Below are positions 28,189-36,471 of a DNA stretch of 41,441 nt, piece after piece. This DNA is from Oscillospiraceae bacterium. Lineage in GTDB: Bacteria > Bacillota > Clostridia > Oscillospirales > Oscillospiraceae. How positions within the stretch are numbered: the first letter of the stretch is position 1; the number at the start of each line of letters is the position of its first letter. Made by a program: the position numbers and the translations under genes. The notes under the pieces are model-generated. The model was not told the origin of the DNA, did not search any database, and saw only the letters and a list, made by a program, of their open reading frames with translations. The stretch covers positions 1-41,441 of the forward strand of contig JAFZQE010000020.1 in the NCBI GenBank assembly GCA_017552325.1, given 5' to 3'.

Positions 28189-30219
28189 TCACAGCCGGTA
28201 GATCCGGGAGCCTTCAAACTTCTTCAGCAGCTCGAGCAGCTTGTTGAAGGGTTTCCAGTCCAGATCCCGATAGACCCGGGGCAGCCGCTGGAAATGCGCG
28301 CGGATCTCGTCGTGCGTCAGCTTGCCGTCCATGCACAGCTTGTGGCAGCGCAGCTGCTCGCGCAGCGCGGCGCGCGTCGCCTTTTCCCGCTCCTCCGGAA
28401 GGTCCAGAGGCAGCGTCTCATAGTCCGTCCCGTAGCGCCAGCCCATGGCCTGGTGCTCGCGCACCCAGCGCTCGTGCTCCATGGGGGCGAAGATCGCCGC
28501 GTCCTTCGCGCTGAAGCGCGTGACCATCTCAAAGTCGACGGGCTTGTCCGTATAGAAACAGCCGATCGCGTTCAGATAGGAGGCGAAATGACTCGTGCGG
28601 CCAAGCGTGGAGAGCCGGTATTCGAGGGAGCTGGCGTTGAATTTCTCCTCCATCTCCTCCTCGGAGGGCTCTCCGGGCATGTTCCTGGCGTGCAGGGCGA
28701 CCGCGAAGTCGAAGAAATGCAGGAAATTGCTCCCGGAGAGATAGGTGTGCTTGATCTTGCGGTTCACCCGGCGGAGCTCCAGCCTGACGGTCAGGGGGAT
28801 GGCGGCGGTATCCACGATCCGCTCGATGTCGGCGGTGAAATCCGGCCTGTCGCCCGCCATATCGCTGTATGCCTTCAGGCGCGGCTTCTTTTTCGCCGGG
28901 TCGGCCATCCACTCTTCCCGCTGCCGCTCATAGGCCTCGATCTTCTCATGCTCGGCGATGTCGTAGCAGTACACGGCGGAGACCGCCTGATTTGAAAAGT
29001 CGAAGCTCGCCGCCACGGGGTGCAGCTCCTTGCGGGACTTGCGCCCGTAGGAGGTGCGGTCCCAGCACTGCAGCTCGTCGCAGAGCATCAGCAGCCAGGC
29101 CAGCGGGTGCAGCTCCATGCGCAGCGGCGCCTTGCGCTTCTCCGGCTTTTTGTCCTTGTAAAACGAGACGGCGAATTTGTACAGGCTGTTGTGCAGCATG
29201 ATGGCGGAGAGCGCATCGACGTGCTTCGCCGTCAGGTTTTCCGGCTTCAGGATCCGGATCATCTCCTGACAGAGCCGCGCCGCGCTGAAGAAAGCGTGGT
29301 CCATGTAGTAGCCGAAATCCTCCGGATTCGTCGGCTTCCGGTTGATCACGTCCAGCATATACTCCTCGGTAAAGCCGTAGCTCTCGCCGAGTTTCTGCGT
29401 GATGTCGAAGGCGAGCAGCTCGCTTGCGGTGGAAAAGCGGCGCCCGTAAAGCTCCTCCAGCCGCTCGCCCGCCCCGGCGTCCAGTCCCGTCAGGCACTCC
29501 ACCGAGCGGTAGGCCAGGAAAAGGCTGTTCTTCCCGCGTTCCTGATTGTCCACCTCAAAGTAGCTGAGCACCTGCTCGAACGGCAGCTCAAAGGGATAGC
29601 CGATGTCATGGAAGAGAGAAGTCAGCCCCCAGTATTCCAGAAACACGTTGGCCGCGTCGTTCTCTTTTTTGTCTTCCAGGTGATAGAAGCTCCGAAAACT
29701 GCGCCGGTACGCCTCGTTGGTCTCGTAGATCGCAAGGCCGAGCGCAAACACGTAGACCGAATGGGAATAGTGATCCCTGTGCTTCATCAGCAGGGAGCTC
29801 CCGTTGGCCTCGTATTCGCTCAAAAGCTCCACCATCCGCTTGGACTTGCCGTACTGCCCGAAGAAAAGCTCCAGAAAGCAGTAGTAGACCGCATAGGCGT
29901 CCTCGGCGACGCCGGAATCGATGAAGGCCTCCAGCGCCTTTTCCAGGCACAGGCGTTCCAGATCCATCTGCATGTTGTAGGGGATATCCCCGGTCTTCAG
30001 GCTCTGTCCGAGAAAGCGGCCGGTCCCGTTCTCCTCCGCCTCCTTCGCCGCGTCGAAGCGGAGCTCTTCACAGCGGTTGTGCAGGAAGCGGAGCGCGGCG
30101 GATTTGAGGTCGTCGCGCTGCCTCCGGTTGGTGTAGAGGGGAGGCTGCATCGGCCCGACGTCGGCGCCGAAACGGGCTTCGTTTCTCTTTCGCATGCTTT
30201 CGATCGCGGTATAAGCCAT
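28189..30219 (-). CDS. HD-domain phosphohydrolase fused to a C-terminal RyR domain
   Basis: 676 residues. An HD-type metal phosphohydrolase core is visible: H153 in RDHYSHSVYVFALG, H204-D205 in LTSLFHDIGYPFE, H343 in MLHNSLYKFA and D381 in MLCDELQCWDR, the H...HD...H...D ligand order. Residues about 575-650 match the RyR domain (FAPMEHERWVREHQAMGWRY), found in ryanodine receptors and in bacterial nucleotide-signalling systems. Suggested role: bind and hydrolyse a nucleotide signal, as off-switch or processing enzyme. ATG at 30219 follows AAGGAGG by about 10 bases; the open frame runs far upstream but that part is antisense to the TIR gene. First gene of its operon, divergent from TIR. Confidence 0.8.
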   Translation of the reverse strand: MAYTAIESMRKRNEARFGADVGPMQPPLYTNRRQRDDLKSAALRFLHNRCEELRFDAAKEAEENGTGRFLGQSLKTGDIPYNMQMDLERLCLEKALEAFIDSGVAEDAYAVYYCFLELFFGQYGKSKRMVELLSEYEANGSSLLMKHRDHYSHSVYVFALGLAIYETNEAYRRSFRSFYHLEDKKENDAANVFLEYWGLTSLFHDIGYPFELPFEQVLSYFEVDNQERGKNSLFLAYRSVECLTGLDAGAGERLEELYGRRFSTASELLAFDITQKLGESYGFTEEYMLDVINRKPTNPEDFGYYMDHAFFSAARLCQEMIRILKPENLTAKHVDALSAIMLHNSLYKFAVSFYKDKKPEKRKAPLRMELHPLAWLLMLCDELQCWDRTSYGRKSRKELHPVAASFDFSNQAVSAVYCYDIAEHEKIEAYERQREEWMADPAKKKPRLKAYSDMAGDRPDFTADIERIVDTAAIPLTVRLELRRVNRKIKHTYLSGSNFLHFFDFAVALHARNMPGEPSEEEMEEKFNASSLEYRLSTLGRTSHFASYLNAIGCFYTDKPVDFEMVTRFSAKDAAIFAPMEHERWVREHQAMGWRYGTDYETLPLDLPEEREKATRAALREQLRCHKLCMDGKLTHDEIRAHFQRLPRVYRDLDWKPFNKLLELLKKFEGSRIYRL

Positions 30220-30258
30220 GACAGGATGCCTCCTTATCGTTATGAACGTCCTGTTTTT

Positions 30259-30287
30259 AGTATACACGCCGGAGCCCGTTTGTGCAA
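30259..30287 (-). promoter_or_regulatory. Promoter of the HD-RyR / SLOG-membrane operon
   Basis: On the - strand, TTGCAC (30282-30287), 17-base spacer, TATACT (30259-30264), 39 bases before the ATG. Confidence 0.78.
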
Positions 30288-30381
30288 GAACAGCCTCCGC
30301 TCTGAGGACAAAAAAGCGAAAAAGCGGCGCGCCGCGCGCGGACTTCGGAACTGTAAACAGCAAAAGTTCTTCGGTTTTCTG

Positions 30382-30410
30382 TTGCGTCTTTCCCGCTCGC
30401 ATGGTACACT
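30382..30410 (+). promoter_or_regulatory. Promoter of the TIR gene
   Basis: TTGCGT (30382-30387), 17-base spacer, TACACT (30405-30410), 52 bases before the ATG. Faces away from the HD-RyR promoter; the two -35 boxes are about 95 bases apart. Confidence 0.65.
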
Positions 30411-30462
30411 GAACGCGAGAGGAGTCTGCCCGCGTCGTTAGCCGTCGATCGGAGGGATCTAC

Positions 30463-33135
30463 ATGGATCAGCATTATACCGCTTTTATCAGTTACCGTCA
30501 TCTGAGCCCCGACCAGGAGGTCGCCAAGTGGCTGCACACCGCCATCGAGACCTACCGGATCCCGGACGCCATCCGGAAGCAGACGGGGCGGAAGGCCATG
30601 GGCAAGTGCTTCCGCGACGCGGAAGAGCTGCCGCTGTCGCCCTCGCTGGGCGACGACATCGAGCGCGCGCTGCTCAACAGCGACTGGCTGATCGCCGTCT
30701 GCACGCCGCGCTATCTGCAAAGCCGCTGGTGCATGCAGGAGCTGGAATTCTTCGCCGCCCACAAGGGCCGCGACCGCATCCTGCTCGTGCTGGCCGAAGG
30801 CCGTCCCGCGGAGAGCATCCCGGAGATGCTCCGCTGGCGGATCGATGAAAACGGGGAGCGCGTGCCCTACGAGCCGCTGATGGCGGAGGCGCGCGGCGAG
30901 ACGATGCGCCAGCGCGTCCGGAAGCTGAAGGTGGAGAAGTTCCGCATTCTGGCGCCGATCCTCGGCGTGGGCTTCGACGATCTGCGCCGCCGGGCGCGGC
31001 AGCGCCGCATCCGCGTGATCGCGGGCGTGACCGCGGCGGTGATCGCCGCCGGCGCCGGGCTGGGCGTCTATGTGGCGGCAAACCGCGCCAAAAACGAGCG
31101 CCTGCGCCGGGAGGCGGAGGAACAGCAGCTCCTGGCGGAAGAGCAGGAGCGCGTGGCCCGGCAGGAGCGCCTGCGCGCCGCGGAAAACAGCATCGGCGAA
31201 TACCTGGAGCGCGCCGCCGCGGAGCTCGGCGGGCAGGAGCACATCAGCGCCGCCAACACGCTGCTGGACGCGCTGAGCCTCAGCGCGCAAAACCGCGACC
31301 TCCGGCGCGACGAGATCATCGCCGCGCTGCGAAAGACCATGTATATCGAGCCCTTTGCACCAATTGCCGGCTTCTCCAACCAGAACACCCGCCTGCTGGA
31401 CATCGTCCCCTCGCCGGACGGAAGGCTGGCCGTTGGCATTGAAAACAACAATTCCGCCGCGCTCATCGACCTGGAGGAGAACGCGCTGCGCTTCAAGGTC
31501 TCCGTGGACAACGGACAGATCAGCTCCCTGCGCTTTTCCCCGGACGGAACGCGCTTCACCGCCCTGTGCGACATGGGGCGTCTCGTCACGGTCTGGAACA
31601 CCTCGGACGGCTCGGTGGCCTTCAGCTACACCAGTGAGGCGAACGAACGCTACCAGATCGCCAACGCCTTCTTCTGGAAGGACGCGGACACGCTGCTCGT
31701 GCAGGACATGGAGCACTTTTACCTCGTGTCCTCCGACGGCTCGAAGCAGCTCCTCTACACGATGGGGGATCATCAGGACTGGTATGACCCCGAGGTCAAC
31801 CTCATCACGCTGATCTTCGAGCGTCCGCTGGACGAGATGTTCACGCTCCACAGCGAGGACTACACCGGCACGCTGATCCTCTGCACGCCGGACCGCTCCC
31901 GGATGCTGGTGGGCGGCCTGGTCGGCGAGGTCGGCATGATCCTGCTCGACAGCGACGGCGCGCTGGTCGCCCCGCTTCAGCTCATGCCGGGGACCATCTG
32001 GGAAAAATACGCGCTCAGCGACGACGGGTCGAAGGTGGCCTGCGTCTCGTCCTTCGGCTATGTCGCGGGCTGGGACGGCAGCACCGGCGATCTGACCTAC
32101 CTCTACGTCCCGGAGGTCGGCGACGGCAACGGCGGCTTCCACACGATCAGCACGCCGGTCTTTTCGCCGGACGGGGCCTATCTGAGCTATGTGATGGACG
32201 ACACGCTCTTCATCACCGACGCGCAGACGGGCGACCGGCTGGTGATGGGCAGCATGGCCGAGACGAACTATACGCCGGATCTGGCCTACAGCGCCGACGG
32301 CGGCTATCTCTTCGTCACCGACCAGTCCCTGTATATCATCGACGCCGCGGGGCGCCTGTTCCAGATGCTGGAGTCGGACGCCGCGGCGCCCTATAACAAC
32401 GTGGTGCAGCTGGGCGAGCGCATGCTCATCACGAAGGGCGACGGCACGGCCTACGTCTGCTGCACGCCTTCCGCCGCCTCGATCCGCAGCATCGGCAGCG
32501 ACGAGGTCCCCGCGCTCTGCGAGCATCTTGATCCGCACAGCCCGCCGGCGGACGATCCCTTTACGGATCTTCACTCCGAGCATGAGCTGACGGAGGCTTT
32601 CAGCATGAACACCTGGCTGTCTGCCGAGGAGCTCGCGCCGAAGCTCTGGTTTTCGACGGACGGGCGCCGGGCGGCCCTCAGCTACGCCGACGGCGTCATC
32701 GAGCTCTACGAGGCCGGGGACGGCGGCCGGGTGAGCGCGATGCTGAGCCAGTTCCTCCAGCCGATCAGCGCCCTGGCGATGTCGGAGGACCGGCTCGTGG
32801 TCTCCGACAGCAACGGCCGGCTGATGTTCTACGATCTGAATCGCGGCTCGGTCATCAACATCCGCAGCACCGACTCGCCCTGCACGGATTTCGCCTTCAG
32901 CGCGGACCAGGACAAGCTGATGGCCCTGCGCGCGGACGGCGTGATCGACGTCTACGATCTGGCGGCCGACGAGCTGCTCTTCTCCATCCGCTCTCCGGAG
33001 CCCGTCACGGGCTTCGGCTTTGCCGAAGACGGAAGCTGTGCGGTCGCGCTGACCGAATCCGGCGCGCTGCGCGCGGAGCTGTGGACGGACGAAACGGCGC
33101 TGCTGGCCTATGCCAGAGCGATCACCGGGCGCTGA
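30463..33135 (+). CDS. TIR-domain protein with membrane helix and beta-propeller
   Basis: 890 residues. Residues 1-125 are a TIR domain: YTAFISYRHLSPDQEVAKWL, CFRDAEELPLSPSLGDDI, then SDWLIAVCTPRYLQSRWCMQE with the conserved WCxxE glutamate (E93) that is catalytic in NAD-cleaving TIRs. One membrane helix lies at about 184-205, a charged coiled coil at 206-240 (NERLRREAEEQQLLAEEQER), and from about 295 WD40/TolB-like propeller repeats such as LRFSPDGTRFTALCDMGRLV. The TIR is cytoplasmic and the propeller should face outside, so an outside ligand could control the NADase. GGAGGG lies 7 bases before the ATG. Divergent from the HD-RyR/SLOG operon. Confidence 0.88.
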   Translation: MDQHYTAFISYRHLSPDQEVAKWLHTAIETYRIPDAIRKQTGRKAMGKCFRDAEELPLSPSLGDDIERALLNSDWLIAVCTPRYLQSRWCMQELEFFAAHKGRDRILLVLAEGRPAESIPEMLRWRIDENGERVPYEPLMAEARGETMRQRVRKLKVEKFRILAPILGVGFDDLRRRARQRRIRVIAGVTAAVIAAGAGLGVYVAANRAKNERLRREAEEQQLLAEEQERVARQERLRAAENSIGEYLERAAAELGGQEHISAANTLLDALSLSAQNRDLRRDEIIAALRKTMYIEPFAPIAGFSNQNTRLLDIVPSPDGRLAVGIENNNSAALIDLEENALRFKVSVDNGQISSLRFSPDGTRFTALCDMGRLVTVWNTSDGSVAFSYTSEANERYQIANAFFWKDADTLLVQDMEHFYLVSSDGSKQLLYTMGDHQDWYDPEVNLITLIFERPLDEMFTLHSEDYTGTLILCTPDRSRMLVGGLVGEVGMILLDSDGALVAPLQLMPGTIWEKYALSDDGSKVACVSSFGYVAGWDGSTGDLTYLYVPEVGDGNGGFHTISTPVFSPDGAYLSYVMDDTLFITDAQTGDRLVMGSMAETNYTPDLAYSADGGYLFVTDQSLYIIDAAGRLFQMLESDAAAPYNNVVQLGERMLITKGDGTAYVCCTPSAASIRSIGSDEVPALCEHLDPHSPPADDPFTDLHSEHELTEAFSMNTWLSAEELAPKLWFSTDGRRAALSYADGVIELYEAGDGGRVSAMLSQFLQPISALAMSEDRLVVSDSNGRLMFYDLNRGSVINIRSTDSPCTDFAFSADQDKLMALRADGVIDVYDLAADELLFSIRSPEPVTGFGFAEDGSCAVALTESGALRAELWTDETALLAYARAITGR

Positions 33136-33151
33136 AGCCCCGGAAAACAGC

Positions 33152-33190
33152 AAAAAGAGGGTCTCACCTGATGGGTGAGACCCTCTTTTT
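33152..33190. terminator. Bidirectional terminator at the right edge of the TIR island
   Basis: Perfect 17-bp stem (33152-33168 with 33174-33190), A-run left and T-run right. It ends TIR transcription from the left and can end the AOR operon from the right. Confidence 0.92.
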
Positions 33191-33366
33191 CTTTCCGTGC
33201 GCCGCACGGGAAGCTGTTTGCTGCCTGTCCTGATCAGGCGGATGAGTTCTTCCGCGTCTTCAAAGTCGTCGTAATCGCGGCTGATCCCGTCACGGTGACA
33301 GACGATCCCGGCTTTCTCGTTTCGTTCCGGGCAGTCCGGCAGCTCCGCCTCTCCGTATCTTTTCAC
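33191..33366 (-). pseudogene. Small ORF of the AOR operon without a stop before the terminator
   Basis: GTG at 33366, preceded by GGGAG, opens a frame with protein-like content (KRYGEAELPDCPERNEKAG, then CHRDGISRDYDDFEDAEELI). It runs straight through the terminator at 33190-33152 and on, antisense, into the TIR gene with no stop. It begins 29 bases after the ThiS-like gene. Best reading: a small gene of the AOR operon whose 3' end was lost when the TIR island arrived. The end given is the terminator edge, not a stop codon. Family not recognised. Confidence 0.4.
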
Positions 33367-33395
33367 GAAAACTCCCGCCTGTGGCGGACGCTGAC

Positions 33396-33593
33396 TCAGC
33401 CGCCGCCCAGCAGATGGATGACCTCCAGGTCGTCCGTCTCATCCAGGACGGTGCTTCCGTATTCTTCCGGCCAGATCACCGTTCCGTTGCGCTTTACGAC
33501 CAGCTTGGGCCAGGTAAAGGTATTCTCCTCGATCACGTCCCGGACGGTGAGGCCTTCCCGCCAGCTCTTGTACTCTCTGTAGTTCAGGATCAT
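33396..33593 (-). CDS. ThiS/MoaD-family small sulfur-carrier protein
   Basis: 65 residues with a beta-grasp pattern and C-terminal Gly-Gly-Gly (EVIHLLGGG), the tail that is adenylated and thiocarboxylated in ThiS and MoaD. Seen: MILNYREYKSWREGLTVRDV, LVVKRNGTVI and TVLDETDDLEVIHLLGGG. Directly follows the AOR gene (one-base gap; AAGGAAGG upstream), so it most likely supplies sulfur for the pterin dithiolene of the AOR cofactor. The divergent ThiF/MoeB-like gene at 36472 is its likely activating enzyme. Confidence 0.85.
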   Translation of the reverse strand: MILNYREYKSWREGLTVRDVIEENTFTWPKLVVKRNGTVIWPEEYGSTVLDETDDLEVIHLLGGG

Positions 33594-33594
33594 C

Positions 33595-35820
33595 TCAGAC
33601 GCCTTCCTTCGCGAGCAGCGGTTCGATCACTTCCAGCAGCTCCGGAAGATCCATGCCCAGTTCCCTGAGGTGCTCGACGGTGGGAACGCCGTTCAGGGTC
33701 CAGCCTCTCTTCGGATAGACGGCGTCGATCAGCGTCTGGTAGCGGGCCTCCCGGAATTTCCGGGTGGCCGCCATTCTCTCCTGCAGAGACATGCTTTTGA
33801 CCTGCTCCGGCGTATATCCGGCAAGCTCCACCAGCTGGGTGTCGTAGCGCTCTTCCCGCCAGAGATATTCATCCTCGAAAACGGGACCGGCGCTGCGGTA
33901 AGGAATGGCGTCGTCGGCGCGCAGGCCCTTCCCCATGCGGATGTTGAAGATGCGCTGGAAATTGTAGACCCTTTCCGACTGGCGGATCATCTCTTTGGTG
34001 TCGATCCGTTTGCCGGTCACGCCGTAATAGAGGTTCAGGTAATTCTCCACGTGCTCCGGCACCATCTTCGGGTCGTCCGTCAGGGCGTTGTCCGCGGGAA
34101 CGATATCGTTCCAGGGCAGCTTGCACAGGCCCATCAGTCCGAACCAGGTGCGGAACATGGGATAGAAGTACAGCGCTTCCGCCTTGTCCTCAAAGGTGGG
34201 GATCTGGTTGTTGACCTGGTCCATGAAGATCAGCCAGGCCTCGTCGTGCTGCGGGCCCTTGTTCGTCAGGCCGTAGCCGCCCTGCTGCGCCAGGGATTCC
34301 TTGGCGGAGTACTCCGAGTATTCCAGGCCCTTCTGTTCCATGCCGAAATCGTTCATTTCCGCCAGGTCGCCCCAGCCCATTTCGGCGAAGTATGCCTTCT
34401 GCTTGTGAATGCCCAGGGCGGCGATCTTCCCGAAGCCCTCGTTTCGGGCCATCCGGTGCATCAATTCCAGATCGTCGGCGGCATTGCCCCAGCTCAGGTC
34501 GAGCCCGCCGGTGCGCTCTCTGTTCAGGATCCCCCGCTCGTAGCATTCCATCAGGAAGGCGGTCATGGTCCCGTAGGAGATCGTATCCAGCCCGTAGGTA
34601 TCGCAGTAGAAATTGATCTCCAGGACCTCCTGGGGATTGTAGATCCCGCAGGCCGGGCCGAGACCGGCGGCGCTTTCGTACTCCGGCCCGTCCACGCAGA
34701 CCCGCTGTCCCTTGTAAGGACCCGTTTTCAGCAGGAAGTGGTCGGAAGCCTTCGCGCAGGCCATGGAACAGCCGTACCAGCAGCCGTCCGCCGCGCCCTG
34801 CGTCAGCCAGTCCTTCTTGAAAACGGCGGCCGTCATCTCGTCGATGCCGGGCGCGTCGCCGAATTTGAAGTTGTTGGTGGGGACGATGTCGTAATCCGCC
34901 AGCGTACGCAGGGAATACGCCGTGCCTACGCCGCGCATGTCGTTCTGGTGGATATCGTTGTTCGCGATCTCGCGGTGGAACTTCACGCCCGTTTTGTTGA
35001 TCAGGCCGATATCCGCCACATGGTTCAGGTTCGCCTTGACGCCGTCGATCCTGCAGACCAGGGCCTTGATCCGCTTGTCGCGGAACACGCGGCCGATGCC
35101 GCCGCGCCCCGCCTGCTTCAGACGGGTCACGCCGCGCCGGGGATCGTAGAAGGAAAAGTTCAGCATGCCCATGTTGCAGTAGTCCGCCGCGGAACCGGCC
35201 GCCACCACGGCGACGTTCATCTTGTCCTTTTCATCCTTCGCGTAGAGGCTGGTCAGCTCCTCGCAGAGCACGTGCGCGTCAAAATGCTCCAGCGGGGCTT
35301 CTTCAAAGGTGATCGTGCCCGTCGTGGCGTCGATCACGACGATGACGTCCGTCTCGGATTTTCCTTTCAGCTCCAGCGCGTCAAAGCCGGCGAATTTCAG
35401 GTAGGGCCCGAAAAAGCCGCCGACGTTGGAATCGACCGGGATATCCGTCAGGGGGGAGATCGTGCAGATCAGGGTCTTTCCCGTGCCGCCGTACTGGGTG
35501 ATGCCGGCGATCGGCCCGGCCGACATGACGATCTCGTTTTCCGGGGAATCCCAGCGCGTGGAAGGATTCACCGCGTCCCAGAGATAGCGGAGGCAGTAGC
35601 CCTTTCCACCGATGAACTTCTCTTTTACCTCGGCAGGAATATCCGAAACGACGGCTTCCTTCGCGCCGAGGTCCACGGTCAGGATCTTGTCCGTATAACC
35701 GCGCTCAAGCGGCGTTTTTTCATAAGAGAAGGATCTCAGAAGCACATGCTTTTCACGCATCTGCTTCAGTTCGTCCTCGGAGATCGCATGATATCTGGGC
35801 ACATCACAAATATGGATCAT
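33595..35820 (-). CDS. Tungsten-type aldehyde:ferredoxin oxidoreductase family protein
   Basis: 741 residues. AOR enzymes oxidise aldehydes (or reduce acids) with a tungstobispterin and one 4Fe-4S cluster, using ferredoxin. Seen: LTVDLGAKEAVVSDIPAE, then KFIGGKGYCLRYLWD (AOR N-domain), GPIAGITQYGGTGKTLI and VGGFFGPYLKFAGFDALEL. Cluster cysteines lie in CWYGCSMACAK (C-x3-C-x3-C) with a late Cys in LMGLCKLPWNDI. Its N-terminus has about 35 extra residues. ATG at 35820 follows GGAGGAGG. A four-cluster ferredoxin gene lies 14 bases upstream and a ThiS-like gene one base downstream, making a full redox unit. The aldehyde substrate is unknown. Confidence 0.93.
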   Translation of the reverse strand: MIHICDVPRYHAISEDELKQMREKHVLLRSFSYEKTPLERGYTDKILTVDLGAKEAVVSDIPAEVKEKFIGGKGYCLRYLWDAVNPSTRWDSPENEIVMSAGPIAGITQYGGTGKTLICTISPLTDIPVDSNVGGFFGPYLKFAGFDALELKGKSETDVIVVIDATTGTITFEEAPLEHFDAHVLCEELTSLYAKDEKDKMNVAVVAAGSAADYCNMGMLNFSFYDPRRGVTRLKQAGRGGIGRVFRDKRIKALVCRIDGVKANLNHVADIGLINKTGVKFHREIANNDIHQNDMRGVGTAYSLRTLADYDIVPTNNFKFGDAPGIDEMTAAVFKKDWLTQGAADGCWYGCSMACAKASDHFLLKTGPYKGQRVCVDGPEYESAAGLGPACGIYNPQEVLEINFYCDTYGLDTISYGTMTAFLMECYERGILNRERTGGLDLSWGNAADDLELMHRMARNEGFGKIAALGIHKQKAYFAEMGWGDLAEMNDFGMEQKGLEYSEYSAKESLAQQGGYGLTNKGPQHDEAWLIFMDQVNNQIPTFEDKAEALYFYPMFRTWFGLMGLCKLPWNDIVPADNALTDDPKMVPEHVENYLNLYYGVTGKRIDTKEMIRQSERVYNFQRIFNIRMGKGLRADDAIPYRSAGPVFEDEYLWREERYDTQLVELAGYTPEQVKSMSLQERMAATRKFREARYQTLIDAVYPKRGWTLNGVPTVEHLRELGMDLPELLEVIEPLLAKEGV

Positions 35821-35834
35821 TGTTTCCTCCTCCG

Positions 35835-36230
35835 TCAGTCTTCCGCGATCCGGATGGCGCCGGTGGGACATACCTTCGCACAGATCCCGCAGGCCGTGCA
35901 TTTGGAAGGCTCCAGCCGCTCGTCGCTCTGCACCATCACCTGTTCCGGACAGAAGCCGACGCACATCAGACAGCCGACGCAATCTTTCTTCCGGATCATG
36001 TACACGCCCCCGGGATTTGCCTGAATAACGCAGGAGTTGCAGACCTCCGCGCATTTTCCGCACTGATCGCAGACGTGGATTATCGGTCTGTTTTTCCCGT
36101 CGATTTCCCTGTCCTCGATCCGGATGCAGGCAAAGGCCGGGTCGCTCGTCTTGTAATAGGCTTCGGCACAGGCAGCTTCACACTGATGACAGCCGATGCA
36201 CAGCGATTCATCCTTTATCAGACGTTTCAT
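35835..36230 (-). CDS. Polyferredoxin with four 4Fe-4S motifs (AOR partner)
   Basis: 131 residues with four Cys motifs: CIGCHQCEAAC, CDQCGKCAEVC, CVGCLMCVGFCP and CTACGICAKVCP. The pattern is that of DMSO-reductase-type electron subunits (HycB/CooF-like) that accompany AOR in anaerobes and take its electrons. ATG at 36230 follows AAGGAGG by 7 bases; a GTG two codons upstream is less likely. First gene of the AOR operon, with a clear - strand promoter at 36324-36352. Confidence 0.92.
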   Translation of the reverse strand: MKRLIKDESLCIGCHQCEAACAEAYYKTSDPAFACIRIEDREIDGKNRPIIHVCDQCGKCAEVCNSCVIQANPGGVYMIRKKDCVGCLMCVGFCPEQVMVQSDERLEPSKCTACGICAKVCPTGAIRIAED

Positions 36231-36323
36231 GGGCACGCCTCCTTATTCGGAACTGTAATCACGCAATATCGACCGGCGGCGCTTCGCGTCCCACGCGGGG
36301 AATGCCGCCGATCATCCTTTGCT

Positions 36324-36352
36324 ACTATAGCAGACAAAGAAAAAGCAGTCAA
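36324..36352 (-). promoter_or_regulatory. Promoter of the AOR operon
   Basis: On the - strand, TTGACT (36347-36352), 17-base spacer, TATAGT (36324-36329), 93 bases before the ATG, leaving a fairly long 5' leader. Confidence 0.78.
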
Positions 36353-36400
36353 TATTTTCAGGCATCCGAATCCGCTCGCCCTTTCGTCCCCGAGCCTTTC

Positions 36401-36429
36401 TTGAAATCCGGCATAAAGATTGTTATAAT
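36401..36429 (+). promoter_or_regulatory. Promoter of the ThiF/MoeB-like gene
   Basis: TTGAAA (36401-36406), 17-base spacer, TATAAT (36424-36429), 42 bases before the ATG. Divergent from the AOR promoter. Confidence 0.85.
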
Positions 36430-36471
36430 GGATCATCCTGGTTTCTGCCCTTTGATACGGGAGGTGTTTCC

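Noticed and set aside
30220-33366. N-terminal extension of the HD-RyR gene to 1,725 codons
   Set aside because: The extension is antisense to the TIR gene and low in protein-like content. A good ribosome site and promoter define the start at 30219. Only its first ~58 codons (33366-33191) look real, as a separate truncated gene.
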